Notes under the pieces: model-generated
What the model was told of the DNA's origin: nothing
The model's database searches: none
What the model saw: only the letters and a program-made list of their open reading frames with translations
Assembly: GCF_001653235.2 (NCBI RefSeq)
Contig: NC_035795.1
Coordinates: 682,001-746,000, forward strand
DNA length: 64,000 bases
Reading direction: 5' to 3'
Origin: Pochonia chlamydosporia 170
Taxonomy: Eukaryota; Ascomycota; Sordariomycetes; Hypocreales; Clavicipitaceae
Shown here: in pieces, positions 25,950-38,262 of the stretch
Numbering within the stretch: position 1 is the stretch's first letter
How the letters are laid out: each line of letters begins with the position of its first letter
Translations under genes and position numbers: made by a program

Positions 25950-26262
25950 CCCCGCGATATTAATATCCGTGCGATCCCCCAACGCGGGGGGTCTACGCAC
26001 AACCACAAATCTGTCGTTCAAGTCAAATTCACCAGACAAGGCTTCTTACCAAATGAGGCTAATCCTCCCCCCATCAATCAAACAACCCGGGGAACCTCGC
26101 TCAGAAACCAACAAACCAGCAACAAATCAAGCAAGCAAAGAAAGTCAACGAATGGGACATTTGACCGCTCTCCTGAAAAGCAACGACCCAGATGTTTGGT
26201 TTGGGTTTACCCCCCACGAATGACGATGTTCAGACGCGTAGTGCACGGATCCTGGTCCCCGG
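25950..26262. promoter_or_regulatory. Cluster of CreA-type (SYGGRG) motifs upstream of the GH3 gene
   Basis: Matches to the carbon catabolite repressor consensus occur at 25950-25955 (CCCCGC), 25984-25989 (GCGGGG), 26087-26092 (CCGGGG), 26212-26217 (CCCCAC) and 26257-26262 (CCCCGG). All lie 65-380 bp before the beta-glucosidase start at 25884. The 25976-25990 copy sits in a short CCCCC/GGGGG inverted repeat. Short motifs occur by chance, but five in about 310 bp next to a sugar-releasing hydrolase fit glucose repression. Confidence 0.45.
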
Positions 26263-28171
26263 TCTAATCGGGTTGAGTTCCGGGCGCCACGGTGTGGGCA
26301 TTTGTTGGAGAAGCGGACCGCTGGGCCGGCAGATCGCATTTGACGTCGGATTGTGTTTTCGGGGCGAGGTGTTGGAATTAGTTCGTTGTGAATGGATTCC
26401 TGGTTTGAGTGTGAAGCGCGGCGTGGGGTAACGGACCGATAGGGGTTGTAGTTTCTGCTGATGGGATTTACTTGCTGGTGTGCATTTGATTGATATGGGT
26501 CTTGGGGTTTATGAAAGTTGATTTGTGGGGATGAGGGCGGATAGATATGTAAATGTAGCTTAGTTGCGATGGTGATGTGTGAGCTGTGTTGTGTTGGGTG
26601 GTTACTTGGAAGGGGGATGGGATCCGTGGTTGGGAACTCGTTGCAGGAACAAGGTTGACCACTAAGATGGGGATGGTATGAGAAGCGGATTCGTTGTGTT
26701 GTGCTTCCGGAGTAAGTGATGTGAGTGTTGTTGTTAGTTGCTGCTTGCTTAATAAATTGAAGCTAATAAAGGTTGAGCTGAGAGACAGCACGGGCATAGT
26801 GTCAAGGATCGCGAGGGTTGGGAATGAATATGGCAGAGTTGTATGTTTATGTTTACCCGCCTAGCCTGCAAGCATGTTGATTAACAGTTGCTCGCTTCAT
26901 CTATTGGACATGTTTGCACAGAAGTCGTGTCTAAGAAGTGAACTTGGGAAATGACGTAGTCCACTGTGCTGGAGTTGTACTTGCACAATAATATAGAAAA
27001 TTTTTTAACTTTGTCCAGTGCAAAAGTTTCACATACATCAAGTGTGACGAATCCGTGATGTGAGTAGATAGAGCTGTGAACTGGCTGTAGAGTAGACATA
27101 CGAAACCATTCATCATTCTTGGTCCGAATTATCTATCCAGGCACCCGCTACGTTGGTTCAACGCTTAGTTGAAGACACACGTTTTTCAGGGATGTATCAG
27201 TATTGGAATTGCTTAAAGTGCGCAAAGATATACTACGCGGCTTGTTACTTGAGTCTGGCATAGCGCCGACCTCACATTCATAACAGTGATCATGCAGAAC
27301 TGATACCTGATTGTTCCTGTCATTTTGGCTCTTTGAATTGAAATACATTGTTACAGAACAAGACTCTGAATGTGGCCATTTAAAGTTACCATGCTGGCCT
27401 GCATATGGTGTGTTGTGGTTGTATAAGTGAGTGTGTGCTAATGCATTGTTCTGTTAGTAGTTGTAAGGTCTGCCACGGACACGGATGATTTCTCGCGGAT
27501 GAAATGCTTGGGAATACATTAAATCGTGATAAACATGGTACATGGAATTCATCGTCTATTGTCAGCTTCCACTTCCGTGTCCATGTAGCCGTCTACCGAC
27601 CAAGGTCTAGGTGCCTAGGTAGTTCAGAGTCGTCTCCGTGCTGAATCCACCCCAATCGAACAAGAATCAGACAGCGGCATTTTCGACCGCAGATAAAGTA
27701 GTGATTCCATTTAAGAGTGGAATGTATTAGTACATGCTTTATATAGATGAAACATAAGAATTACGCTTGATACCATCCAGTCGAAATAAAACAAAGAATC
27801 AGAAGTCGAGTTCAATGTTGCCCCACTTGGGAACTGGGACTTGGGACTTGCACTTGAGCAGCTCCTGTCAGTCGTCCGAGACCCACATCCATGCCTGAAG
27901 TTGCAGTTCGTCACTCACCACTCACCAGTCGGACCAATTGTTCCTGAGCAACCCGGAAGCTTCATTTTCAACGACGTCCGTTTCGCCATCTTGACGCGCG
28001 CGCCAACGTTGCCAACCCTTTCGCCAGGCTTGAAGACTTTTCCCTTGCGCTGCCGCGCGCAGCAAAATCTTTCTCCATGGCCGCTGGCTTCGTTCGCGTG
28101 TTCAATTCGCAATAATCATACCCGTCGTCCATCATCGTCGACTGCGACCCTTTGGCTGGCGCGGCTTCACC
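26263..28171. other. Intergenic region between GH3 and MED5
   Basis: About 1.9 kb with no supported gene. ORFs are short and low in coding character; the minus-strand ORF at 26468-26797 is Ser/Thr/His-rich and reads like non-coding T/G-rich sequence. The left part is the upstream region of the beta-glucosidase and the right ~350 bp the promoter and leader of MED5. Confidence 0.5.
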
Positions 28172-31100
28172 ATGGACCAGACCTCCAGGCCGCGTCGCGC
28201 AGTACGCGAATCCATGGATTACTGGTCACGCTTTGTCGACAAGTGTATATCCAAACGCCTCAGCACGGAAGACTTTGACGAATTCGTGCGTCTCATCCAG
28301 GCGAAGCACCCGTTGCCCCCATTTCTCATCGCCTTTTTATTTCTGCGACCGATGCCCGATAACGACGTGAGCCTCGACCCTCGAATACCGCCGTATATCC
28401 AGGTCCTCAGCAGGCTAGGCTATATCGATGCGCCGTCCATATTGAAAGTGCTGTACAAATTCTCGTCCCTGCACACACAGCTCAAAGCTTCTACTCAAAA
28501 CGGAACCCAGTCCGAGAGCAAGGACAACAAGGACAGCCATGATTCGAATGGCAAAGATAAAAAACAGAGCCCGCGACGCTGGAGGAGCTCGTCTTGGGCG
28601 GAGGAAGTCATGTTTTACCACGTTATTAAAACTATCGTGGAGGGAACTGCGTTCCGAGATTCGCGCGCCGTACTGGAACTTGTCCAAGTCATTTCTAAGT
28701 GGATGGAACTCTTCACCTCAGTGTCTAGCGCTTTTGCGACTGATGTAATGGGTGAACTGCAGAATTCGCAGGCCCGTGATGATATGGATGTTGCTCGGGC
28801 TGCCTTTGTCCCGCTCTTGTTGCGGTTGGTGGAGGTTCCCGCGCTTGTCAAAGCCATCAGCAACCCCAATGTCAAAGGTAGGGTGTATACATGCATTTGC
28901 TATCCTGACTTCTCACTAATGTAAATGTAGCGATACGTCAGCAGCTGTCGAACAGCTTGGCTGGGTTCATTCACACACTACAGCCGGCTCCGGGATTTGT
29001 GGAACGATTAGACATCTTCCGCACGGAAACTTTGGATAGACTGGATCCAATTGATAAAAGGAGCCAGGCAGCTGCGAATGCCGCCATGGACGAGCTGCTG
29101 GAGACGACCGTTGGTGTAGACAATTTTGCCATTCCGGACCTGCTCATCACCAACACCAGATCAGCATTATATGTATATTTAAACGCAACGGTATGTTGGG
29201 AGACGATTGCGAAAGTCATGTCTGTCGTCTCGGTATGCTGACCGGTTACCAGCTTGTGGGACGGCCATTGATTGACGATAATGTATTGATATCATATTTG
29301 CAAAACCGGTATCAGGTATGTTCAACCGAACTGAGCATCATATTGTCGCGGAACTGACCGTATTACAAAGGGCGCAACGCAACCAAGCGCTATTGAGCTA
29401 ATTATAGCATCATTTGACATTCTTGCCAATGCGGTATTCCGCAACGAGGGGCCCAGAGATGCACATCTGCTGAAGTCGTTCCTGGTGAACAAAGTACCAC
29501 TGCTCCTGTGTCACCTCTTCTCACACGAACCCACATTTGACACCAACTCTACGGAATACTGCATCACTGCGGCTCTGAACCAGGTCGACACGAGTGTTTT
29601 CCCCACCGCCTCGCTCATGTTTGACGAGTCGAGAAGCAACAACCCCTATACCGAAAGTGTCCGAGAGGACTTTTGTACGGCATGTGCTCTTCATGGTTTG
29701 GTGCAAAGGGAGCACGTGGAGAGAATACTGGGCGAAACGTCCATGTCCTATGAGCCCTCCCTGGAAAAGTATTCCAAGGAGAAGCTTGTTCAGGATTGTT
29801 TGGCAGACGCCGAAAAGGTTCAGGGATTAATACGCGAGTTGGAGAAGATGGATGGCAACGTTGGCGCTGTTTGCCAGGCACTAGTGGAAGTATGAACTCG
29901 AAAATTGGAACGTAGGACGTTGCAACAAGCTAACTTGGCCTTAGGTAATGCGCCAACTCTGCAACAACAAGGAAACGATGTCACTAAAGCTCCTGTGCAG
30001 CCAGCTGGCACAAAAGCCTCAGACGTTGGATATTCTGCTACTCTTTGAAAAGCTGCCTACTATTTTGGATCCGTTGTGCCAGCTCCTGGACAACTGGCGA
30101 TACGAAGAGGATCAAGGCGAATACCAACCCATCTACGAAGAATTTGGCTCCATACTCCTTCTGGTGTTGGCATTTGCATACCGCTATAATCTAACCGCGG
30201 CTGACATTGGCATAATGTCTCCAGATTCTAGTATTGCCAAGATTCTGAGCAGGGCACATATAAGCCGCGAGAGGGATGAGCTGACTGAACAGGAAAAGGG
30301 CCACATGAGCGGTTGGATTCATGGTCTCTTCGACACTGAATCCGGTGGGTTGGGGGATGATCTGATGTCTTCGTGTCCACCGCAAGACTTTTATCTGCTC
30401 GTGGCATCTCTGTTTCAAAACATTGTGGTAGCCTACACATACGGATATCTCAACGACGAAACCCTCAAAGGGGGTGTAGAATGTACGTCTCCTTCATAGC
30501 CTGCGGGTACTATCGTCTCTCACAGCAACCCTCTAACTCTTTTGCTAGACCTTGTAGACACCTTCTTGCTACCTTCACTCGTGCCGGCACTTCGTTTCCT
30601 AGCAGACTACCTGTGGGTAGAGCAAAAGGAGCAAAAAGCCGTCATCAAAGTCCTGCAGCTCATCTTGCTGCCGAGCTCCATTTCCGGCGAGGCAAGCACT
30701 ATGCTATCATCCGTGAGAAACCTCGTCGCGAAGCCCCTGGAGCACTCCCTACGGACATATCAGCGTCAGGACCCCAAGAACCAGGACATCGAGCCGCTGC
30801 TGCGAGCGCTCAAGGACAGCCTGCCCCTCTCACGACGAACCGGCGGCGCAGACCACAACGAACTCGAATCGTGGACCAACGCCTCCAGCAACGGCCTCGC
30901 CGGCGCTTTGCGACACACCGTCCAGGGCCTCTTCCAATGGAGTTTTCACCAAGCCACCGGCAACAGCCTGCCCACGTCCTACACACACAGACAACTAATA
31001 GCAGCCGTAAAAATCATGGGAGCAAAGCGCGCGCTCCGCCTCCTCCTCGACGAAGTGCGCACGCACTCCGAAGCCGGCACCGGCCCCCTGGTCTACGACG

Positions 31101-31597
31101 TCGTCGGCGCCATGATCTGCGCCCCCAACGTCACCAACGAACTCCCGCCAAACAGCCAGATGATGGACCCGGCCGGCAACCTCCCGCCTGCCATACAGCA
31201 GCCCCTCACCCTCCGCGAGGCTCTGCGCTTCGAAGCCGAAAGCTGTCGCAAGCTGCAAAAGACGGACCCCGTCCTGGCGGAGGTTGTCGTCCGTCTGCAC
31301 CGCCGTGTGGAAGCGCACTTGGTCATGCCGCAGGCGCAGGGGATGCTCGAGGCACCGGGCATTCAGCTCGATCTTACGGCTGGGCCAGGCGGGCTCGGTG
31401 ACGTTGGTGCGATGGCGGCGGCGGCGGGAGTGGGAGGCGACGGCATGGGGGTTGATGGTCTGGATATGGGTATGGGTGGTCCGGGGAGCGCTGGCGGCTT
31501 GGATACGACTAGTGATGGGGATTTGTTTGGCGGGCTGGATACTAGTGATATGGATATGTTTGCGTGGGGGGATAGTATGGATTTGAGTGGGAATTGA
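28172..31597 (+). CDS. MED5: Mediator complex subunit 5 (Med5/Nut1)
   Basis: Six exons: 28172-28877, 28931-29190, 29253-29315, 29371-29889, 29945-30482, 30549-31597. They encode 1044 residues. Intron donors are GTAGGG, GTATGT, GTATGT, GTATGA and GTACGT, and phases agree throughout. The start lies in a good context (CACCATGGAC). The sequence follows the fungal Med5 pattern: an N-terminal helical region (SMDYWSRFVDKCISKRLS), long helical repeats, and a low-complexity Gly/Met/Asp-rich end finishing in DMDMFAWGDSMDLSGN. Med5 is a tail-module subunit of Mediator that links activators to RNA polymerase II in the nucleus. Length is close to the roughly 1000 residues usual for the family. It converges on the ankyrin gene with 317 bp between stops. 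Confidence 0.94.
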
Positions 31598-31914
31598 GTT
31601 GTTTGAAGGGTGTTTTTGGCGGTGATGGGCAAGAGGCGTTGTGTTGATTTGGGGTTTATATCATCATCATCATCATGGGGGTACACTGTACACTGTATGC
31701 TGTGTGTGGTTGTGGGCGTTGATGAGCGTACATAAGAAATCTAATTACTATGGACAAATATTCTTTCTGATGGTTACTAACGAGTCGTCTTGAGCGTAGG
31801 CCCTCATATCGCTGTGGGATATTAGGAGCCAAGTTCATTCTGTTCGCCCGTCCATGATCCCTGGTTCGACAACTTCCTGCAGATTCAAGGGCTCTTTCAG
31901 CTCCGCAATCTTCT
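31598..31914. other. Convergent 3' intergenic gap with CAT-repeat
   Basis: Between the stops of MED5 and the ankyrin gene. It contains a short (CAT)n run at about 31661-31676 and direct copies of GTACACTGTA. Presumably it holds both polyadenylation regions; no gene is seen. Confidence 0.6.
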
Positions 31915-34900
31915 TCAGACAATTCCAACATCAGACGGAGAAGTGTCCTCCTGCTGGCGTAGATTCTTAATACATTCCTGAAGAACATCCTTGCCATCCC
32001 GATCCTGTATTGAGGTATCGGTAATAACGTATCCCTTGGTGTCAGCACCAAGCTCGGCAAGCAATCTTGCTGCATCCACTTGTTTCCGTAGGAACCCTTC
32101 ACTTGCGGTTCTCCATCTACTTTCCCTCCTCGCGCCCATAACTGCAGCCTCGAATGGCGTTTGTCCCTCGTCTAGTGCTTCAATATTTGCGCCATTTGTA
32201 ACAAGGAAGCGAATAATGTCGAGTTGACCACCCTCAGCTGCACCATGAAGTGGTGTTCTGAAGTTCTCATCAGCAGACACTTTATTGTCAGCAGTCTTGA
32301 TTAGCAATTCGACTACATCATAATGACCTTCACGGGCTGCAACGTAAATTGAATATGCATGGAGAGAACTTGATGGCTTGCCATCTCCACATTCAAAAAT
32401 CACCTTGATGACATCCGCATGTCCATACCGAGCGGCAAGGTATAGTTGTTCTTTCCATGGCCATCCCTGGCGTCGCTCATCGACCTTTAGCTTGGATGCG
32501 AGTAGTTTGGCAACACCTATTTGTCCCAGTCGAGCCGATGCATGGAACGGTGTCTCGCTATGTGTATTGTAAGCATCCATCTGTATACCGAGACTAACAA
32601 GCAGCTCAGCAGCGTCAACTCGTCCATACATAGCAGCAAGATGCAGACATGTGTTTTGAAAGAAGTCACAGGCAGCTAGTTTTGCTCCTGCATTGAGAAG
32701 TAGTCGAATAGTATCACAATCGCCACTCATGGCGGCGAAGTGTATTGGCTTCCACCCGAATCTCCCCTCTGCATCCACATTCGCGGAGAAGTCTATCAGG
32801 AGTTGCACAATTGAACTCAGTCCGCATTGGGAAGCATAGTGCAATGGCGTCCATCCGGCAAGATCAACGGCATTTACGTCGGCTCCCTCAGTGAGTGACC
32901 GCTTAAGGTCAAGTCCCATTCCCTGTGCTGCAGCGTAATGCTGCAAGGTCCAGCCGAGATGGTCGCTCCCGTTGGTTCCATTACTGAAGTAGAGACTCTT
33001 TGGAAGATGCAGACCATATTCAAGTCTGAAACGGGTAGCATCTTCCCAGTCACGCCGTTCTACCAAGCCGCATCGAGCTTCCTGTACAGGAGCACAATGC
33101 CAGCCCCGCCCCTGAAACTCATAGATGCTCATGAGTTCGGACAAGATGCTACGGTTGGTACATCGCAATGCATCTTCCAGTTCAGGTTTCATGTGGCTAA
33201 AGAACCCGTAGTCAAGCGATTTCAGCTCATACAACATGTTCAATGTCCGCAAATAGTCCATCATAGTTGCGGTAGCTCTGTAGGAGGTTACACTCTCTGC
33301 CGGGAACGTTCGCCCTATCTTATGCACCCATAGAAACCGCCTTTGGGGACCATCATCGGAGTAAAAAAGTCTGTCTTGGCTGTTGCAGTATTTATTTGCA
33401 AGGTCACAAATAATATCATCAACCTGTGGAAGCTTTTGTTCCGTACTCAATGGTAGGATGACGCTCAAGAGGATCTCGTCCGCACTCCCCAGCCCAGTGC
33501 TGCTGACCTCTTGGGCAATCCTGGACAGAAGAGAATTTCGAAGGGTGAAAGACGGGCAGGGATTTTGGAGGTCACCATGAGGTAGCAGGTCAACAACGCC
33601 ATTTAGGGGATTTGGCATTGTCTTTGCCACCATGCACATGAATGCTGAGAACAGGTGTTGGGCCAGCACGGCTTCTAATGGCTTGTCCGATTCTGTAGCC
33701 AGGTATGTTTCTACTGAATCGCATGAAGCCCACTGTAAAAAGTCCGAGGTTCCCCTTTTCATCTCTTGGCTCAGATATTTGACCATGGAGCACGGCCTTC
33801 GATGTTGGTCGCGCCGGCCGTAATTGTGGCCAATAATTCTGCAATGTTGCACTTCTAACGAGCCACGATCGTCTTGCTCGACTTTCACAATCCGGATTGA
33901 GTCAAGAGGCATCCACCAGTCGAGATCTCGTTGTAGGGCAGCGCTGCAAGCACCAAGAAGCCTTAAACTACAGGCCTCGGGCAATGTTTTAGATCGCAGC
34001 CACATGTCGTCTTGGGTGTTAGAAATTGTGGGCGATATGCGTCTTGTAGATACTTGATTGGATTCATTCTCTACTGCTTCACGGATAGAATACAGCCACA
34101 GCGACAAGGCAGCGTTGATCTCATCCGCAAAAGCTTTCCACTTCCCGTTTCGTTGTTCCAAATGGAAATAGACCTTCTGGTCGATTGTTCGGCCATACTC
34201 GATAGTGAGACACCACACCAACGGTTCCTCGGCGTATTTACCTCTCTCATACGGAAGTAAATCATCCATTGTGATCTCAATCGCTCTCGCCAGACTCACA
34301 GCCTCCGCTGCGGCAGCTCCACGCCTCTCTGTGAGTAGACTAAGAGCTCTCATTATCTCCAACGATTGTTGTGCCTGATTTTGGATACCATTTACATCGG
34401 CGCTTGATTTTTCCAGTTTTTCATAAGGCTGAGCATCAACGGGCATGATCGCCCAGGTTTTGTATTCGTCCTTCTCGTTCGATTCATCCCTTTCCGACTT
34501 GGACGTGGCTAACCAAGGGGCATCATCCAGGTCTCCCAGCGTCATTGCAAACCACTCGAGCTCGAACCCTGGTGTGAGACGCTTACTGAGAGGAGGCTTG
34601 GACAGCCCACGACGAGCGACAGCCCTGATGCCAGTCATGACGAGAACAGCAATCAGTTGAGCAATCGAGGCTGAGTAGTGCATTCCCCGTAGACCAACAA
34701 ACTGGGCGACAAATCCACAGAGACCACTAACGGTGCCTGCTATAGTCTTCAAAGCCAATTTATTTGCAGCCGTATATTGTGTGAGAACCTCGAGGAGTGA
34801 CCCATTACTCGCCGGATGCCCGGGGTTGTTTGAGTCGACCGGTGAAGTTGTTGGACTGGTGTCTCCCTTGGCCCGACTTGATGTGGTAATGATGGTCCGT

Positions 34901-36035
34901 TCATCCTTGGGAAATATCGCAAACGAATCAAAGACTTGGTCTCCAACAACCTTTTTCTGCTGAAGCCAAACGATGCGAGCCTTTCGGCCCTGGCCAGGTC
35001 TGTATCGTGTCTCGTCTGTGCTGCTCTCCACGACGTGACCACAGACAAGCAAACCAGCCACCAATGCGATTGTTCCTATTAGAGTGCAAGGAAATGCGTA
35101 GCCTTTTACCTCATCTCCATCCTTTTGCCATCGCAATCGATAAGTGACGAACCCAGAGAATATTATGACCCCGAGCTGCAGAGCCGTTCCGAATACTGCC
35201 CAAGCGCGCAGCTCTGCTCTCCCAGTCTGACCATGACAATTGAGGGAGATGTTGGGAGCTTCAGGCCGCATGTTTTTAACGATGATGATGTCTGATGCTT
35301 CATAGTTGGCTGTTGAGCGCCCTTTTTCTATGGAGGAGGCAGAGTCAACGTTGTTGGGAATAAAACTCGCATTGGCTCCTTCCTGGTCGTCAAATTGGCC
35401 GTTTGAGTCTAAAAAAGGGTCAATAAGCATCTAGATAAATGAGGAGTGAATGCCGAGCTAACCGATTTTTTGCAGATATTGGAATTCGTCCTTCGTCGCT
35501 GTTTCCAGATCGCATGTCCTGACCTTTGGTTGGCCGCCTTGGCGAGCCTCGTCAGAGGGCAATAAGCAAATGAGCTCCACGATATTCGCTGAACCCATAC
35601 ATCTCACTATCTCTTGACCGTTCCAGAGCTCACACACTTCTTTCGAGGTGGATGACATCAGCTCTGCCTCAGCAACGGCAAGGTTCTCCCTTGCTCTCCC
35701 GATAATAGCCTTGAGCCACGACGGGCCCCCAACCCTGATAGCACTAACAATGATAGTTATAATTCCAATGGGAGCCATGGCTAGCATGAAGTTGTCTGCC
35801 CAACCCATGGATTGGCTCATGAACTGCATGACAACGCGTTCTCCGAAGAGAGTAAGTATCCTTTAACACAATAACATTATTATTTCGGTACGGTACACAG
35901 GGTTAGAGCATGCGAGGAGACTCACGGAGCCAAATCCGAGAACAGATTATTCGAAAAGTCATCTCCACTGTCTGCAGCGGCCGGACAGCTCGCAAAAAGC
36001 ACAAGATGAAGAAGGGCAACCCTAGCAGTCGACAT
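31915..36035 (-). CDS. Signal-peptide, multi-TM ankyrin-repeat protein of unknown function
   Basis: Three exons, 35926-36035, 35463-35860 and 31915-35408, encode 1333 residues. Intron 1 (65 nt) is GTGAGT...AAAG; intron 2 (54 nt) is GTTAGC...TTTTTTAG. A closer acceptor (ATCTAG) would hit a stop at once, so the T-rich one is used. Residues 1-21 are a signal peptide (VALLHLVLFASCPAAA). A conserved N-terminal module follows (LFGERVVMQFMSQSMGWAD; VGGPSWLKAIIGRARENLA; KEVCELWNGQEIVRCMGS), with about five membrane segments up to about residue 420. A long central region lacks known motifs. About nine ankyrin repeats occupy roughly residues 983-1310 (GWTPLHYASQCG, GWKPIHFAAMSGD, RTPLHGAAEGGQ). This N-terminal module recurs in filamentous fungi as an uncharacterised family (from memory). 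A membrane-anchored sensor or scaffold with cytosolic ankyrin repeats is my inference. Confidence 0.92.
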
Positions 36036-38262
36036 TCCAGCTATTCAAGCAACTGAAGACTGGGACGACAAACAAAAAGAATTCAAGGTACCAGAAAGAC
36101 ACCCAATGGGTCTGTAATGGCAACTGGGAGGTTTGCGATGGATTAGAGTCGCCACATTGACGGCCAAAACACAACACTTGAAAGCGGCCATGTTTTGCAC
36201 TTAAGCGGGATGATCTACCATTTCACCATGCAAGCACTCCGTAAACAAGTCCCATAGCTTTACTTGGAGGGGGCCATCTGTCCCGTCTGCAGTGTCATCA
36301 GGTCCAAGCACAGACTTCCAATATGCCAAGTTTCTTGAAGAGACACGAATGCAGCCGCTCCTCATTGTTACACAGCGTCGAATGTGGGTGCACACGAATT
36401 GGATTGCACAACTTGTGATGAGCCACTAAATCTCCGGGGAGCATAAATAGGTAGAAAAGAACGTGGTTGGACTGTTGCTGCATGGGCCAGGCGGCTGTGT
36501 CTCTCAAAAGACATGCTTCAAGATTTCCATGATAGGTAAGTTGCTTCGGGCCGTGACTAGTAGTAAGCCGCAAGTGCAACAACCGGTAATAAGGATAAAG
36601 AAAACTTCTGTAATCGCAATTGTTGAGTAAACGAGCTGGAACTTCCAACCCCGTTTGTCATCTCTCCCATATACTCCATAGATGATGAAGGATTCCCTGA
36701 CCAACTGCTGTTGGCCCTCGGCGATTGGGTGCCTTGTTGTCAGTTCGCATACGCCACAACTATTCTGTGTGACACTTGGGACTTCATTTCGACCAGCTCC
36801 TTTGCCGCGTTTAGCCTCAGATACTGCCCCCGAAGCCCAAGTCGTTTGGTTGTGCAGAGTAGTCTAGCCGCTAAAGCTACCAGCAGATGAATTTTGCGGT
36901 TACTATCGACTCCAAGGAGCAATGAATCTAAATTATCTTCAAGTAAGAGCACAGAGGCTGATAATAGCTCCAAGTCAAGCATTTAGGCACTGGCGACCTG
37001 CAGCCTCGACAAACCAACAATGTTAACTCATTGGTGAACGAGTTGGGCAGCACTGCAGAGCAACTCGGCTTGTGTGATCAATAATTGGCCAAAGACGCAC
37101 GAGAAACGGTATAATCACCAACAGACCTGCAGGTATTCGGCCCGCTCCTATTTACAGATCTTCGAATCCGGGGCATCGCATGCCACAGACGCGGCATATG
37201 CTACTAATATTTCATCGACTGCTGTCGAACGGTTAGATAGCTTTAAATTCTGCAGTATGGTTGTTGCCAAGAATAGGGTTGAAGAGTGAGCCCATCTCTG
37301 CGTCGGCCTGGATTGTTGCGTCAATTTTCCATCCCGTACACAACAGCGGAAGGCAGCACTACTCAAATATGCATGTCTCCAAAATATTTCCATCTTGTAC
37401 TAAGTCGGAGTTCGGAGTGCGGAGTGAACAAAGAGGCTCCGTAGGCGTTGCAGTGCATTGCCGCCTTGTTGCACCTGTGGTAGTGCCTACGACTTTACCC
37501 TCGACAAGCTTAAAGCTAATTGTGCTAATGGTTTGCTTTGTTGATAAAGTTTAGGTTTTGAGTGAGTGCTTGATATGTGGCTGAGACATTTTGAAAGTAG
37601 CTTGATCATATCCGCGTTTAGTGGGAGAGGAAGACCGCTTGTATCACAACCTCTGGCCAAAATAAAAATAAAAATAAATAACATAGCTGTTATAGCAAGA
37701 GACTGGGTCATGGCGCTCCTGATTCCAACGCTATCGATGTTATGCTAGTGGCGACCTGTTTGGGGTACAAATTAACTTTGGCAGCTTTAAAGGTGGACGA
37801 GCAACAAAACGAAACGGTCCAGATGTCGTGTCTGGTACTTGGGTCGATGTCGATGACGCCGTTGGCGATTCTCAGCCCTGATCAATATCAACGCTGACTT
37901 AGTACTCACAGAGCAATTCTGGAGTCAATCACCAACACAGTGCATTCAAACCACCCTAACCTAAAGCAAGCCAAATTACAAGCAAGCAGCCTCAAAAAAT
38001 CCCCAAGTATGAAAATTGCGATGCGATCCCGTTTCAGCAACATGTCCGGAATTATGCTACGGCTGGACGTGGCTAAAGTCTAATCGGTGCCAAACCAATA
38101 CAACAAACCAATTACACGAGCCTCACGCCAACATGATGAATTGCATCGCCCGAGGGCGGGAGATGTAATAAATAACCGTTGCAGCCTCCAAAATCCAGAT
38201 TTATCCCTTCCGTCATTTCAAGCTTTACACACCGACGAAACGAAAACAAAACAACCACCATC
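36036..38262. other. Intergenic region with a possible frameshifted gene relic
   Basis: Contains the 5' flank of the ankyrin gene, the relic at 36504-36982, scattered short ORFs, an A-rich AAAATA microsatellite at about 37660-37680, and the promoter/leader of the alkylsulfatase gene (about 37900-38262). Confidence 0.5.
36504..36982 (-). pseudogene. Possible frameshifted membrane-protein relic
   Basis: Two minus-strand frames abut around 36740. The upstream frame (36740-36982) ends SHRIVVAYAN then TGA. The downstream frame continues with protein-like sequence containing LVRESFIIYGVYG and a hydrophobic stretch (TEVFFILITGCCTCGLLLV) to 36504. No intron of acceptable size joins them, so a single frameshift is the simplest link. 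I cannot name a family. It could be chance; the hydrophobic helix and the uninterrupted joined reading are the only arguments. Confidence 0.2.

Noticed and set aside
28415..28687. Minus-strand ORF over MED5 exon 1
   Set aside because: Antisense to a conserved exon, no motif.
30373..31401. 342-codon plus-strand ORF rich in Arg/Pro/His
   Set aside because: Out-of-frame shadow of MED5 exon 6, whose frame is clearly the conserved one.
35409..35430. ATG at 35430 as the start of the ankyrin protein (1171 codons)
   Set aside because: This ATG lies inside intron 2. Splicing to the TTTTTTAG acceptor connects the conserved upstream exons with the signal peptide in correct phase.
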